Virus record (IMG/VR): IMGVR_UViG_3300042691_013016
Span: 1 to 24,687 of that record
Length of the DNA stretch: 24,687 nucleotides
Reading direction: 5' to 3' (one strand)
Origin: a virus
A program made the translations under genes and the position numbers. This document shows, piece by piece, positions 1-5,856 of this stretch. Every line of letters starts with the position of its first letter. Position 1 is the stretch's first letter. The notes beneath the pieces were generated by a model that saw only the letters and a program-made list of their open reading frames with translations, had not been told where the DNA came from and did not search any database.

Positions 1-97
1 CGCTTCCGGTGAAACGTCCGAGGCGTAATTTATCCCACGCGCTGGTGTTCTGGGCCACGCTGGCCATGTATTCGGTTAAATAGGGGTTATTGCTCAT
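1..97 (-). CDS. Phage exonuclease, YqaJ/lambda-exonuclease type (N-terminus only)
   Basis: Partial gene that runs off the left end; only the first 32 residues are visible. The ATG at 95-97 overlaps the stop of the upstream annealing-protein gene by 11 bases. The visible end contains WDKLRLGRFTGS, which resembles the W-x(3)-R-x-G-x-[FIV]-T-[AG]-S start of YqaJ-like viral recombinases, PD-(D/E)XK nucleases that resect double-stranded ends to leave 3' single strands. The catalytic residues lie outside the window, so the call rests on this short motif plus the neighbouring Rad52-like gene, the usual partner of such nucleases. It could instead be another PD-(D/E)XK nuclease. Confidence 0.55.
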   Translation of the reverse strand, partial: MSNNPYLTEYMASVAQNTSAWDKLRLGRFTGS

Positions 98-752
98 TTT
101 GCTTTTCAATTAATTGGTTTAAATGTGTTTTTTGGCTGGGGCTCATTACGTTTTCCAGTGAGCCGATGGCTGCGATGGCGAGTGGATCGCGGTTCATTAT
201 TCCCACCTCCAGTTTATTGATTACGGCCTGAGGTAATTCGCCCACTTGTAATTTATAGGGCTGGTATTGATCCACGTTTTTTCGGTTAAGATCGCGGCCG
301 AATATCTTTCCCAGAGATTGGGCGGCGTTTTTTAAACACTCGCTTTTGAGTTTAGGGAAAGCCATATCGAGGGCATTGGCTTTTTTGTTGCTGGGATTGA
401 GAGCCCACTGATTGCGATCGGTGCCAGTTACGCCATCGGGTACCCGATCCACCATAATAACAATGGAGGCGGCTCCGGTGCGGCGAATCTCGAAACCTGT
501 TACGGGGTGGATACAAACGAGCTCAATGGATCCTTGCACCTCGTTGGCGATGGCGTTCCATTTAAAGTTTTCGGTTTTCCATTGGCCAAAAAATAATTCG
601 TCCAGAGTCATTTCGATATGTGAAATAACCACGGTTTGGGCCTTACGATCGGGAGTGGATTCCACGGCCAACTCGCTGGGTGCTGAGTTGAGCCGCGTTT
701 GAAATTTCTGGAGCGAATCCAGCGTTTCGGGGTTTAACGGATAAGTAAGCAT
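87..752 (-). CDS. Rad52/DdrA-like single-strand annealing protein
   Basis: 221-aa protein. The central part reads as a Rad52-like fold: a strand pair around HPVTGFEIRRTGAASIVIM (residues 82-100) and then the helix-turn region LKNAAQSLGKIFGRDLNR (residues 140-157), a pattern I associate with Rad52/22-family annealing proteins of phages. These proteins coat exonuclease-made single strands and pair homologous sequences during phage recombination and replication. The C-terminal 60 residues look like a flexible tail. The gene overlaps a downstream exonuclease start by 11 bases, giving a Red-like nuclease/annealer pair. The start is the first ATG after a 55-base AT-rich gap. RecT or Erf families are less likely because their conserved blocks are not seen. 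Confidence 0.55.
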   Translation of the reverse strand: MLTYPLNPETLDSLQKFQTRLNSAPSELAVESTPDRKAQTVVISHIEMTLDELFFGQWKTENFKWNAIANEVQGSIELVCIHPVTGFEIRRTGAASIVIMVDRVPDGVTGTDRNQWALNPSNKKANALDMAFPKLKSECLKNAAQSLGKIFGRDLNRKNVDQYQPYKLQVGELPQAVINKLEVGIMNRDPLAIAAIGSLENVMSPSQKTHLNQLIEKQNEQ

Positions 753-807
753 ATTAGAGTAATGATGTTTATTATTAATAAAACTCTGAGTTCGGTTCGG
801 ATATCAT

Positions 808-1086
808 TCATAGCGCTTGATTTATGCGCTCGAGAACGCGGTTGTACATTTCCATAAATTCTTCGCGCGTTATTGCCTTAACGCTGCTGTTAGTTGCTGC
901 CATTGGCACCTCGCTCAGTAACCAAATGTTCGCTTGTTTGATACGCACCCAATCATTAACGCTGAGAATCCTATCCTCGGCGAGTATTGCCCACATGGTA
1001 TAGGAGTCGGAACAATAATAAGGGAGCTCAATTTTGAGTGTGTCCACGGTGGTTAGGACTTTTACGGGGATTTCTAAAGTTGCCAT
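808..1086 (-). CDS. Small protein of unknown function (92 aa)
   Basis: I do not recognise this protein. It is 92 aa, mixed beta then alpha: an N-terminal strand-rich half (MATLEIPVKVLTTVDTLKIE) and a C-terminal helix (EEFMEMYNRVLERINQAL). There is no signal peptide, membrane segment or Cys cluster. It lies in the minus-strand early-type cluster between another small unknown and the Rad52-like gene, with a short A/T-rich leader ending TTTTTAAG before the ATG and no Shine-Dalgarno sequence, as is common in Bacteroidota. Codon style (GAG, CTC, GCC) matches its neighbours, which supports a real gene. Confidence 0.65.
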   Translation of the reverse strand: MATLEIPVKVLTTVDTLKIELPYYCSDSYTMWAILAEDRILSVNDWVRIKQANIWLLSEVPMAATNSSVKAITREEFMEMYNRVLERINQAL

Positions 1087-1107
1087 CTTAAAAATAGATT
1101 TTGGGGG

Positions 1108-1308
1108 TTAAAAATTGGATGTTAATTCGATTGAGTAATCGTTACCGATACCGCCAGCAATAAAGTTGCCGTGGTTATCCTCGCGGTATTCGAGGCCAAG
1201 ATCCTCGCAACGATCAATAAAGGAAATAAGCGCTTCGCGAATGTTTTGAAACTCGATAATTTGCGAGGTGCGATCCGGGTGGTTTGAAATAATAAGTGAG
1301 TAACTCAT
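1108..1308 (-). CDS. Small protein of unknown function (66 aa)
   Basis: Unrecognised 66-aa protein containing a predicted helix around NIREALISFIDRCEDLG and a Gly/Asn-rich turn (HGNFIAGGIGNDYSIEL) near the C-terminus. No motif that assigns a function. It is the first gene after the candidate attenuator at 1335-1360 and is followed 21 bases later by the 92-aa gene, so it probably shares their transcript. Short accessory proteins like this are common beside phage recombination genes, but no role can be inferred from the sequence. Confidence 0.6.
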   Translation of the reverse strand: MSYSLIISNHPDRTSQIIEFQNIREALISFIDRCEDLGLEYREDNHGNFIAGGIGNDYSIELTSNF

Positions 1309-1334
1309 AATAAAAGGGTTTTAAGTTGCTATGG

Positions 1335-1360
1335 AAAAAATGCGCGTTGATCAGCCGCGC
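1335..1360 (-). terminator. Rho-independent terminator or attenuator after the 67-aa gene
   Basis: Read on the minus strand: GCGCG (1360-1356), a 9-base loop, CGCGC (1346-1342), then A and six T (1340-1335). It begins 11 bases after the stop of the 67-aa gene at 1372. The stem is only 5 bp but all G/C and followed by a clean T run. The genes beyond it have no obvious promoter of their own, so partial read-through (attenuation) is more likely than full termination. Confidence 0.5.
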
Positions 1361-1371
1361 CCCTGAGGTTA

Positions 1372-1575
1372 TTACGCCCAGTTGAGGGCGTTTCTCAATT
1401 CTCTTAAACCATCTAATTGGATACAACTTTCTGGTTGAGCGCACGTGTGTAATCTTTCTTGAGTTTTAACTGGAGCCGAATGAATAATCGCGGTGTTGGT
1501 AGTTGTTACCTCAGCCGTTGCGAATAATGCGTTGAAATCGAAAGTTTCAATCGTGTAAAGTGTTTCTTTGTTCAT
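1372..1575 (-). CDS. Small protein of unknown function (67 aa)
   Basis: Unrecognised 67-aa protein, Thr-rich in the middle (EVTTTNTAIIHSAPV), with two Cys at CAQPESC that could form a small metal or disulfide site. It is the first gene behind the candidate promoter at 1600-1632 and is followed at once by a hairpin with a T run (1335-1360), so it may be the most strongly transcribed gene of this cluster. A longer reading frame on the same strand (1214-1444) overlaps it but has no leader or promoter and was treated as a shadow. Being first in a phage early-type operon would suit a host-takeover or anti-defence peptide, but that is only a guess from position. Confidence 0.6.
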   Translation of the reverse strand: MNKETLYTIETFDFNALFATAEVTTTNTAIIHSAPVKTQERLHTCAQPESCIQLDGLRELRNALNWA

Positions 1576-1599
1576 TGTGTTAATGTGTTAATTGTTTGG

Positions 1600-1632
1600 C
1601 AAATATATGTCGCAAATATGATACACACCAAA
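1600..1632 (-). promoter_or_regulatory. Candidate Bacteroidota-type promoter for the leftward small-gene/recombination cluster
   Basis: On the minus strand a -7 box TATATTTG (1607-1600) matches TAnnTTTG exactly, with a TTTG -33 box (1632-1629) 21 bases upstream. The predicted start of transcription is roughly 15-20 bases upstream of the ATG at 1575. The region (1576-1711) is the longest non-coding gap in the window and very AT-rich. The spacing is slightly longer than typical. Confidence 0.5.
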
Positions 1633-1676
1633 TCGAAGTTAACTTTTTTTTGATTGATTTTGTTAATAACCCCAAT

Positions 1677-1699
1677 AAACCCAGAATTGGCGCGGGTTT
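1677..1699 (-). terminator. Weak hairpin downstream of the large terminase gene
   Basis: Inverted repeat AAACCC (1677-1682) / GGGTTT (1694-1699) with an 11-base loop, starting 13 bases past the terminase stop. The minus-strand T run after the stem is short and interrupted (TTTATT), so it would be a weak terminator at best; it could also be incidental. Confidence 0.3.
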
Positions 1700-1711
1700 C
1701 AATGTTGAAAA

Positions 1712-3010
1712 TTAGGCGTATGAATACCGCCCATAATTGGGGAAAAGCTCGAAAAACATACGCATGGCTACCGCATCAGCGTAATCGGGTGAAATGCCAT
1801 GAGTTCGGGCAATTTCCTCTTTACCAGTTACCGCCAGTTTGCCATCGCCCTCGGGGTTTTTACGGCGTATTAAATCGAGTTCCTTAACGATCGTATCCCG
1901 GTGCTGGATCGGGAATGTGATTCGGTTTAATTCCACGAATTCGGCCAACTTAAAAAAACATTCGGCCTTGAGATTAACGAACCGCTCTGGCTTTGTGGCC
2001 CTTGAGCCGTTACGAAACTCGCGACACTTGAGCACATCCACCAGCCCCGCCCCCAGCCCATCGGCATCGGCGATAACATTCGATAATTTTACTTTGTGGT
2101 AATCGGCCAGTTCCCGAATGATGGCCGCCGTTTCATCGATCTTCTTTTTTCGGAGCTCTGTTATTTGAATCAGCGATAAACCACGCCAGAGGGCGATTAC
2201 GGTTCGATCCTTTCCCAGTCGCGCAATATCGGCCGTGATGTATAACTCACCCGTTTCGCTGGCTGGGCGAAAACATCGCAGTAAATCGTCCGTGGTAAAT
2301 AGCGCGTCCAGAGTTTCGTCAAAATCCCAATCGCCATCCAATAACCTTTTACGATCCACCTCTGGCAACCGTGCGAGGGTTTCGGCGTACGTGGGGGGTA
2401 AATGGGGATTATCAGCCACGCGGGATTGAATAAACACCAGATGGGGGGGCAACTGGTTCGCTCGAAACGGGGCGAAAAACTCGTTATATAACCAACCTTT
2501 GGAGGGGTTACAAGTGAGCAACGTTTTGGGGCTTAGATTGTATTGATTGAGGCGGTAACGAATACGGCTCCTTACGATATCGATGGCCTTTTTGCTCACC
2601 TGAGAGCATTCGTCAATAAATGAATCGGTAATTTCGAGCGATCCCAGAGAATCAAACGAAGGATCTGAGGGGTAAGCGAATAGATCCTTTAAAATAATTT
2701 CCGATCCATTCGAGAAAGTAATAACATTCGATTGGGCATTAAACTGGTAATGTTTATTCGCCACCAGCCCGAATAACCCCGCCACCTCGAAAAACGTTTT
2801 GAGCGTGGTTTTCTTCAGTGTATCGAGTTTTGATCGCCCGATCAGGCCGCGAGTCCCGGGATACTTTAAACGCCTCATAATTTGCCACGCGCAACCAGTA
2901 AACGATTTCGCACCGCCAGCGGCCCCGCCAAATAACACCACCTCAGCGGGGGAATCGAGCCCCAGCGCATCGAGGGCGGCGTTTTGCTTTGGTAAAAACT
3001 CAATGGGCAT
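1712..3010 (-). CDS. terL: Terminase large subunit (packaging ATPase/nuclease)
   Basis: 432 aa, normal TerL length. The N-terminal ATPase has a Walker A variant GGAAGGAKS (residues 28-36), Walker B SFIDECSQ with D133/E134, and the coupling motif TCNPS (166-170). The C-terminal RNase H-like nuclease has TADIARLGKDRT with D261, then IADADGLG (D315/D317) and the final acidic pair in SPDYADAV (D409/D412). TerL docks on the portal, pumps DNA into the prohead and cuts the concatemer. It is encoded on the minus strand, overlapping the upstream 62-aa gene by 11 bases, whereas the TerS candidate (5509-5856) and all virion genes are on the plus strand, which is unusual because TerS and TerL are normally adjacent. 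Confidence 0.93.
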   Translation of the reverse strand: MPIEFLPKQNAALDALGLDSPAEVVLFGGAAGGAKSFTGCAWQIMRRLKYPGTRGLIGRSKLDTLKKTTLKTFFEVAGLFGLVANKHYQFNAQSNVITFSNGSEIILKDLFAYPSDPSFDSLGSLEITDSFIDECSQVSKKAIDIVRSRIRYRLNQYNLSPKTLLTCNPSKGWLYNEFFAPFRANQLPPHLVFIQSRVADNPHLPPTYAETLARLPEVDRKRLLDGDWDFDETLDALFTTDDLLRCFRPASETGELYITADIARLGKDRTVIALWRGLSLIQITELRKKKIDETAAIIRELADYHKVKLSNVIADADGLGAGLVDVLKCREFRNGSRATKPERFVNLKAECFFKLAEFVELNRITFPIQHRDTIVKELDLIRRKNPEGDGKLAVTGKEEIARTHGISPDYADAVAMRMFFELFPNYGRYSYA

Positions 3011-3188
3011 GGATCCAGTAAATTAAATAAATCGGGTTATTGGTTCGTTTGTAAAGTTCGGCGGTAATCACATTTAGGCGGCGGCGTTTCTTTCGCTGAT
3101 CGACTGAGTTTTTATCTGGGGCAATTAGCAAGCGCCACCGTTCACCCCGTAATTCATCAGTTGAGTAATCAGCTAGTTTTTTCCTCAC
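3000..3188 (-). CDS. Small basic protein of unknown function (62 aa, GTG start)
   Basis: Unrecognised basic protein with a helical core (YSTDELRGERWRLL) and a Lys/Arg-rich stretch (QRKKRRRLN) that could bind nucleic acid. The frame is open up to an ATG at 3251, but that start would overlap the upstream DnaA-like gene by 67 bases. A GTG at 3186-3188 makes a 4-base GTGA overlap with the upstream stop, the same coupling used across this operon, so I prefer it and read 62 aa. Sitting immediately upstream of terL, it may be a packaging accessory, but nothing in the sequence proves this. Confidence 0.6.
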   Translation of the reverse strand: MRKKLADYSTDELRGERWRLLIAPDKNSVDQRKKRRRLNVITAELYKRTNNPIYLIYWIHAH

Positions 3189-3682
3189 GCTAAAATTTCG
3201 ATTTGGGGTAAAAAGTGGGCCAATCCATTTAGGTTTTTTTCGCTCAGGCATTTCGCCAAATCGTTTAACTTATTTCGCGTTTGGGGATCACACGAATAAC
3301 GAATGGCCATCGATTTTTTGGCGTGTATTACTGAGGCATGGTCGTATTTATGGTGGAATAATTTCCCGATCGTTTCAAAGGTTGCCCCGGGGAGTTCAAA
3401 GTAAAGCGCCACCATTACCATTTGGCGGCTCAGCACCTCGTTAAAACGGCGGCTGGTAGTTTTACCAATGTTTTCCACGCCCGTTAATTCGCTCACCATT
3501 TTAAAAACGAATTCGGTTATTTGCTCGGCCCCCATTGGATCGGCGTTTAACCCCTCGAGGTATGTTACCGCCTCAGCCATCATTTCGGGGGTAAAATGGG
3601 GCATGAGTAGGGTAATAACCTTTTTTTGGTACCTCTGAGGGATTAAGGCGCTGGCGGTTTTTAGTGTTTCAGTTGCGTTCAT
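3185..3682 (-). CDS. DnaA domain-IV-like DNA-binding protein without ATPase
   Basis: 165 aa. Residues about 65-130 resemble the C-terminal DNA-binding domain of DnaA: SRRFNEVLSRQMVMVALY, then TFETIGKLF, then HKYDHASVIHA (111-121), which parallels the DnaA signature with a D-H-x-[ST]-V-x-x-A core. No Walker motifs exist, so it cannot be an initiator ATPase. Known DnaA_C-only phage proteins are expected to bind specific double-stranded sites; possible jobs are binding the phage origin, competing with host DnaA for DnaA boxes, or recognising a packaging site, given that terL lies two genes downstream. Coupled to the HTH gene before it by ATGA (3679-3682). Confidence 0.65.
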   Translation of the reverse strand: MNATETLKTASALIPQRYQKKVITLLMPHFTPEMMAEAVTYLEGLNADPMGAEQITEFVFKMVSELTGVENIGKTTSRRFNEVLSRQMVMVALYFELPGATFETIGKLFHHKYDHASVIHAKKSMAIRYSCDPQTRNKLNDLAKCLSEKNLNGLAHFLPQIEILA

Positions 3683-3864
3683 AAAAGTTCACATATCGGT
3701 TTTTTAATTATTGCGCTCAAGCGATTGAGATCCTTTAAAGTCATTCGCTGGGGTTCTTTCACCCAGCGGTAACAAGTGTGGCGGCTTACTTTCATTCGAG
3801 CCGAAAAGAGCGCTTTGGTACCGAAATGCTCATTAATTATTTTATCGAGTTTATCGGGGCTCAT
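3679..3864 (-). CDS. Small Cro/XRE-like helix-turn-helix protein
   Basis: 61 aa, nearly all of it a single HTH domain: FSARMKVSRHTCYRWVKEP (helices 2-3 of the HTH) followed by MTLKDLNRLSAIIKKPICELL, the pattern of Cro/C1-type repressors with the usual trailing helices. It probably binds an operator, and the divergent promoter region at 4122-4162, two genes upstream, is the obvious candidate target. It overlaps both neighbours by ATGA. Too small to carry a cleavable repressor domain, so Cro-like autoregulation is more likely than lysogeny maintenance. Confidence 0.65.
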   Translation of the reverse strand: MSPDKLDKIINEHFGTKALFSARMKVSRHTCYRWVKEPQRMTLKDLNRLSAIIKKPICELL

Positions 3865-4121
3865 TCTGGTTCCTTTTGTAATTCTTTATTGACTTTTTTA
3901 AGATCTTCAAACGCTTGCTCATAACCAGCCATGTAAGCCGCGTTCATAAATGAGCGCTCGGCCTCGATAAATTGCTCGCCGAGTTTTAAAACCTCGCGGT
4001 AACCACCAGCGGCCAACGAGTTCGGGTTCCAATTGTAACGTTGCTGGATCAATGCCAGAAACTCATTTACGGGCGTTAACACCGTGCGTTTTTCTTCGTT
4101 AATAACTGAATCGGGTTCCAT
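3861..4121 (-). CDS. Unknown small helical protein (86 aa), first gene of the leftward operon
   Basis: Unrecognised. It is mostly alpha-helical and acidic/charged, with a long C-terminal helix (GYEQAFEDLKKVNKELQKEPE) able to form a short coiled coil. No membrane or signal segment. It is the promoter-proximal gene of the minus-strand terL operon and is joined to the HTH gene by an ATGA overlap (3861-3864). Confidence 0.65.
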   Translation of the reverse strand: MEPDSVINEEKRTVLTPVNEFLALIQQRYNWNPNSLAAGGYREVLKLGEQFIEAERSFMNAAYMAGYEQAFEDLKKVNKELQKEPE

Positions 4122-4132
4122 TGTGTATAGGG

Positions 4133-4162
4133 TTTAAATTAGTAGCCACAAAGATATGTTTG
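4133..4162 (+). promoter_or_regulatory. Candidate rightward promoter (TTTA / TATGTTTG)
   Basis: -7 box TATGTTTG at 4155-4162 matches TAnnTTTG exactly; a near -33 box TTTA (4133-4136) lies 18 bases upstream. It would start transcription near 4169 and drive the long plus-strand late operon. The box contains the ATG at 4156, so a message from here would not carry that start codon. Confidence 0.5.
4149..4156 (-). promoter_or_regulatory. Candidate leftward -7 box (TATCTTTG) overlapping the rightward one
   Basis: On the minus strand TATCTTTG fits TAnnTTTG exactly, about 28 bases upstream of the ATG at 4121. No clear TTTG -33 element is seen 18-21 bases upstream. Together with the rightward box it forms CAAAGATATGTTTG, a near-palindrome that could also be an operator. 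Confidence 0.4.
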
Positions 4163-4731
4163 TTTTTTGCTACATTGAAAAGGGTTTGAAAAAAGTTTTG
4201 GACACCGAACTGGAAAAGCATTACCCCACGTGGCGGCGGTTCGCTCGCGGCCTCACCCGCGACACGGTAAAGGGTGACGATCTACTGGCCGAAACGCTTT
4301 TGAAGATCTTGGAAAACCAACGTGAAAAGGCGGAGGCTCTGGCGGCTGAGGGAAAACTATTTTACTATGTTAACCGCGCTTTGTACCTAATGCACATCGA
4401 CCCATCGGGACGTTTTGGGGTGAAATATGGAAAGTTCGCTCGCAACTGGGAAACCCTAAGCGAGAAACATCTGGAGGAACCGATGGCCCCATGGCTGGGA
4501 TCGCGACTTGATAACGAGTATTTGGATGCGTATATCCAATTAATGCCCCAATTGGATGGCGTGGTTTTGAGGTTATATATGCTGGACGATTTCAGTTACA
4601 AGGAAGCCAGTAAGGCCACTGGCATACCGGTGAAACAACTTTACAAATTAGTCGAAAACGCAATTACTAAAATTAAAAAAAATGTTCAAAGTACCCCCAG
4701 CAATCGCGGCCGAAAGAATGGCGGCGTGTAA
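4156..4731 (+). CDS. Sigma-70-like (ECF-type) regulatory protein
   Basis: 191 aa from the first ATG. Residues 16-55 resemble sigma region 2 (YPTWRRFARGLTRDTVKGDD then LLAETLLKILENQ), and residues 128-175 resemble region 4: LMPQLDGVVLRLYMLDDFSY followed by KEASKATGIPVKQLYKLVENA, an HTH. Such proteins may redirect host RNA polymerase to phage late genes; here it is the first gene of the late-type operon. The ATG at 4156 lies inside the predicted -7 box, so a TTG at 4198 (protein starting MDTELEKHYP, 177 aa) is a better candidate start. The last 50 bases overlap the next gene. Function as a true sigma factor is inferred; TerS-like or other HTH regulators with this layout also exist. Confidence 0.6.
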   Translation: MFVFCYIEKGLKKVLDTELEKHYPTWRRFARGLTRDTVKGDDLLAETLLKILENQREKAEALAAEGKLFYYVNRALYLMHIDPSGRFGVKYGKFARNWETLSEKHLEEPMAPWLGSRLDNEYLDAYIQLMPQLDGVVLRLYMLDDFSYKEASKATGIPVKQLYKLVENAITKIKKNVQSTPSNRGRKNGGV

Positions 4732-5152
4732 AGAGTGTAAACACTATAAAACCGAAACCCAAAGTTGTGGAACGTTCCTTTTCGGGGGAAAGCTCTCGCC
4801 CGAGGATCTCGCCGAGGCTGAGGAATCCAACCAGATTACCCACTATCGAAAGAAACTCCGTTTGTGCGGGTGTAAAATGCCAGTTAAAACGAAATACGCT
4901 CTGGCACGGTGCCCAATAAACAAGTGGGGGCGGTATAAACTCAACGATCAGGAAACCGAGGCGTTGCAAGCGTTCATTTCGGGGTTACCCACTCAGGGCG
5001 TTTACACCAGCGAAATGGTAAAGGAAGCTGTTAACTGGTTTACTAAAATGACTGGCCAGCGCTATGGGTGCTCAACTTGTAAGGCGCGGGTTATTTTTGA
5101 CTTTCTGAAAGATTCCGTGTCGGTGGCCGATACGGACGATTTGGGGCAATAA
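4682..5152 (+). CDS. Cys-rich probable zinc-binding protein (156 aa)
   Basis: Eight Cys in metal-site spacing: C16-x2-C19, C29, C62-x-C64, C77 and a C-terminal C130-x2-C133. The N-terminal part (CKECKHYKTETQSC ... LCGCKMPVKTKYALARC) looks like a small zinc ribbon type I associate with Bacteroidota phage genomes; the family has no known function that I can name. The gene starts inside the last 50 bases of the sigma-like gene, with ATG directly after an A8 run, so it may be expressed by coupling to it. Its position suits a transcription or DNA-binding accessory, but this is inference. Confidence 0.65.
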   Translation: MFKVPPAIAAERMAACKECKHYKTETQSCGTFLFGGKLSPEDLAEAEESNQITHYRKKLRLCGCKMPVKTKYALARCPINKWGRYKLNDQETEALQAFISGLPTQGVYTSEMVKEAVNWFTKMTGQRYGCSTCKARVIFDFLKDSVSVADTDDLGQ

Positions 5153-5188
5153 TCGAAAACGAGCCGTTTTATAAGTAAATAAACAGCC

Positions 5189-5326
5189 ATGCCCCTACCA
5201 ACAAAGAAAGAAAACGAAACCAAGCCCGAATTTATCGCCCGTTGCATGGCCGATAATACACTGGTGGCCGAGTTTCCCGATGCACCCCAGCGGTTCGCCA
5301 TTTGCCAAACCCAATGGGCGAAATAA
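5189..5326 (+). CDS. Tiny conserved-type phage protein (45 aa)
   Basis: 45 aa. The pattern E-x(5)-F-I-x-R-C-M-x-D-x(5)-EFPDAPQRFAIC-x(3)-W matches a short sequence type I recognise from phage virion clusters, where it also occurs as a segment attached to larger head proteins; no biochemical role is known to me. Two Cys (19 and 39) are conserved features of the pattern. It has its own ATG after an A/T-rich leader (AAGTAAATAAACAGCC) and phage-like codon use. Confidence 0.6.
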   Translation: MPLPTKKENETKPEFIARCMADNTLVAEFPDAPQRFAICQTQWAK

Positions 5327-5402
5327 TTGTTAATATGTGCGATTTGGCCACCGATGAAACACCAGTAAAATAAGGAAAACAGAGATATTAACACCGAAAA
5401 AA

Positions 5403-5507
5403 ATGGAAACAAACGAAATACTCGGCTACGTTCTGGCCATTGCAGTGATCATAATCGGATTTTGCGGCACCATTGACGCGATTAAACAAACTAAACGTAA
5501 TAAGTGA
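5403..5507 (+). CDS. Single-span membrane peptide (34 aa)
   Basis: 34 aa with one hydrophobic span (ILGYVLAIAVIIIGFCGTI, about residues 6-24) and a short positively charged C-terminus (KQTKRNK), predicting N-out/C-in insertion. Start ATG follows an A-rich leader (CCGAAAAAA) and the stop is one base from the next ATG, consistent with a real cistron. Role unknown; small membrane peptides of phages can act in superinfection exclusion or lysis timing, but nothing here decides this. Confidence 0.5.
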   Translation: METNEILGYVLAIAVIIIGFCGTIDAIKQTKRNK

Positions 5508-5508
5508 T

Positions 5509-5856
5509 ATGGAAGATAGTTACGCACAATTCAACACCAAAAAAAGGGCGTTTCTGGAATCACTCGAGGCTAACCTCGGGATCGTAACGAAAGCCGCCGC
5601 CGCCGTTGGCCTGAGCCGTGACGTTCATTATTATTGGTTGAAAAACGATCCTGAGTATAAAGCGGCGGTTGAAAGTGTCGAGGATTCGGTTCTGGATTTC
5701 GCCGAGAGTAAATTGCACGGGTTAATTGATGGGGGCGATACGGCCGCCACTATTTTCTACATGAAAACGAAAGGCAAAAAACGCGGTTACGTGGAGCGTC
5801 AAGAATTAACTGGGGCCGATAACCAGCCAATCATTACGATCAGTTCGAACCTATGA
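5509..5856 (+). CDS. terS: Terminase small subunit-like DNA-binding protein
   Basis: 115 aa. An N-terminal HTH (LGIVTKAAAAVGLSRDVHYY, about residues 23-42, followed by WLKNDPEY) leads into a helical segment (AESKLHGLIDGGDTAATIFY) and a C-terminal tail, the layout of phBC6A51-type small terminase subunits. TerS recognises the packaging site and loads TerL. I use ATG 5509 rather than the upstream TTG at 5473, because 5509 follows the previous stop (TGATATG). It is joined to the chaperone gene by ATGA. Unusual: terL is 2.5 kb away on the opposite strand, and the DnaA-like protein next to terL is a rival candidate for site recognition. Confidence 0.7.
   Translation: MEDSYAQFNTKKRAFLESLEANLGIVTKAAAAVGLSRDVHYYWLKNDPEYKAAVESVEDSVLDFAESKLHGLIDGGDTAATIFYMKTKGKKRGYVERQELTGADNQPIITISSNL

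Noticed and set aside
1214-1444. 76-codon minus-strand reading frame
   Set aside because: Overlaps the 67-aa gene and the candidate terminator, with no promoter or leader; treated as a shadow.
3189-3251. ATG-initiated extension of the 62-aa basic protein
   Set aside because: It would overlap the DnaA-like gene by 67 bases; the GTG at 3186-3188 gives the GTGA coupling seen elsewhere.
5335-5373. 12-codon frame MCDLATDETPVK in the gap before the membrane peptide
   Set aside because: Too short and without a conserved pattern or overlap to support it.
5473-5508. TTG-initiated extension of the TerS-like protein
   Set aside because: It lies inside the membrane peptide gene, and ATG 5509 directly follows that gene's stop.
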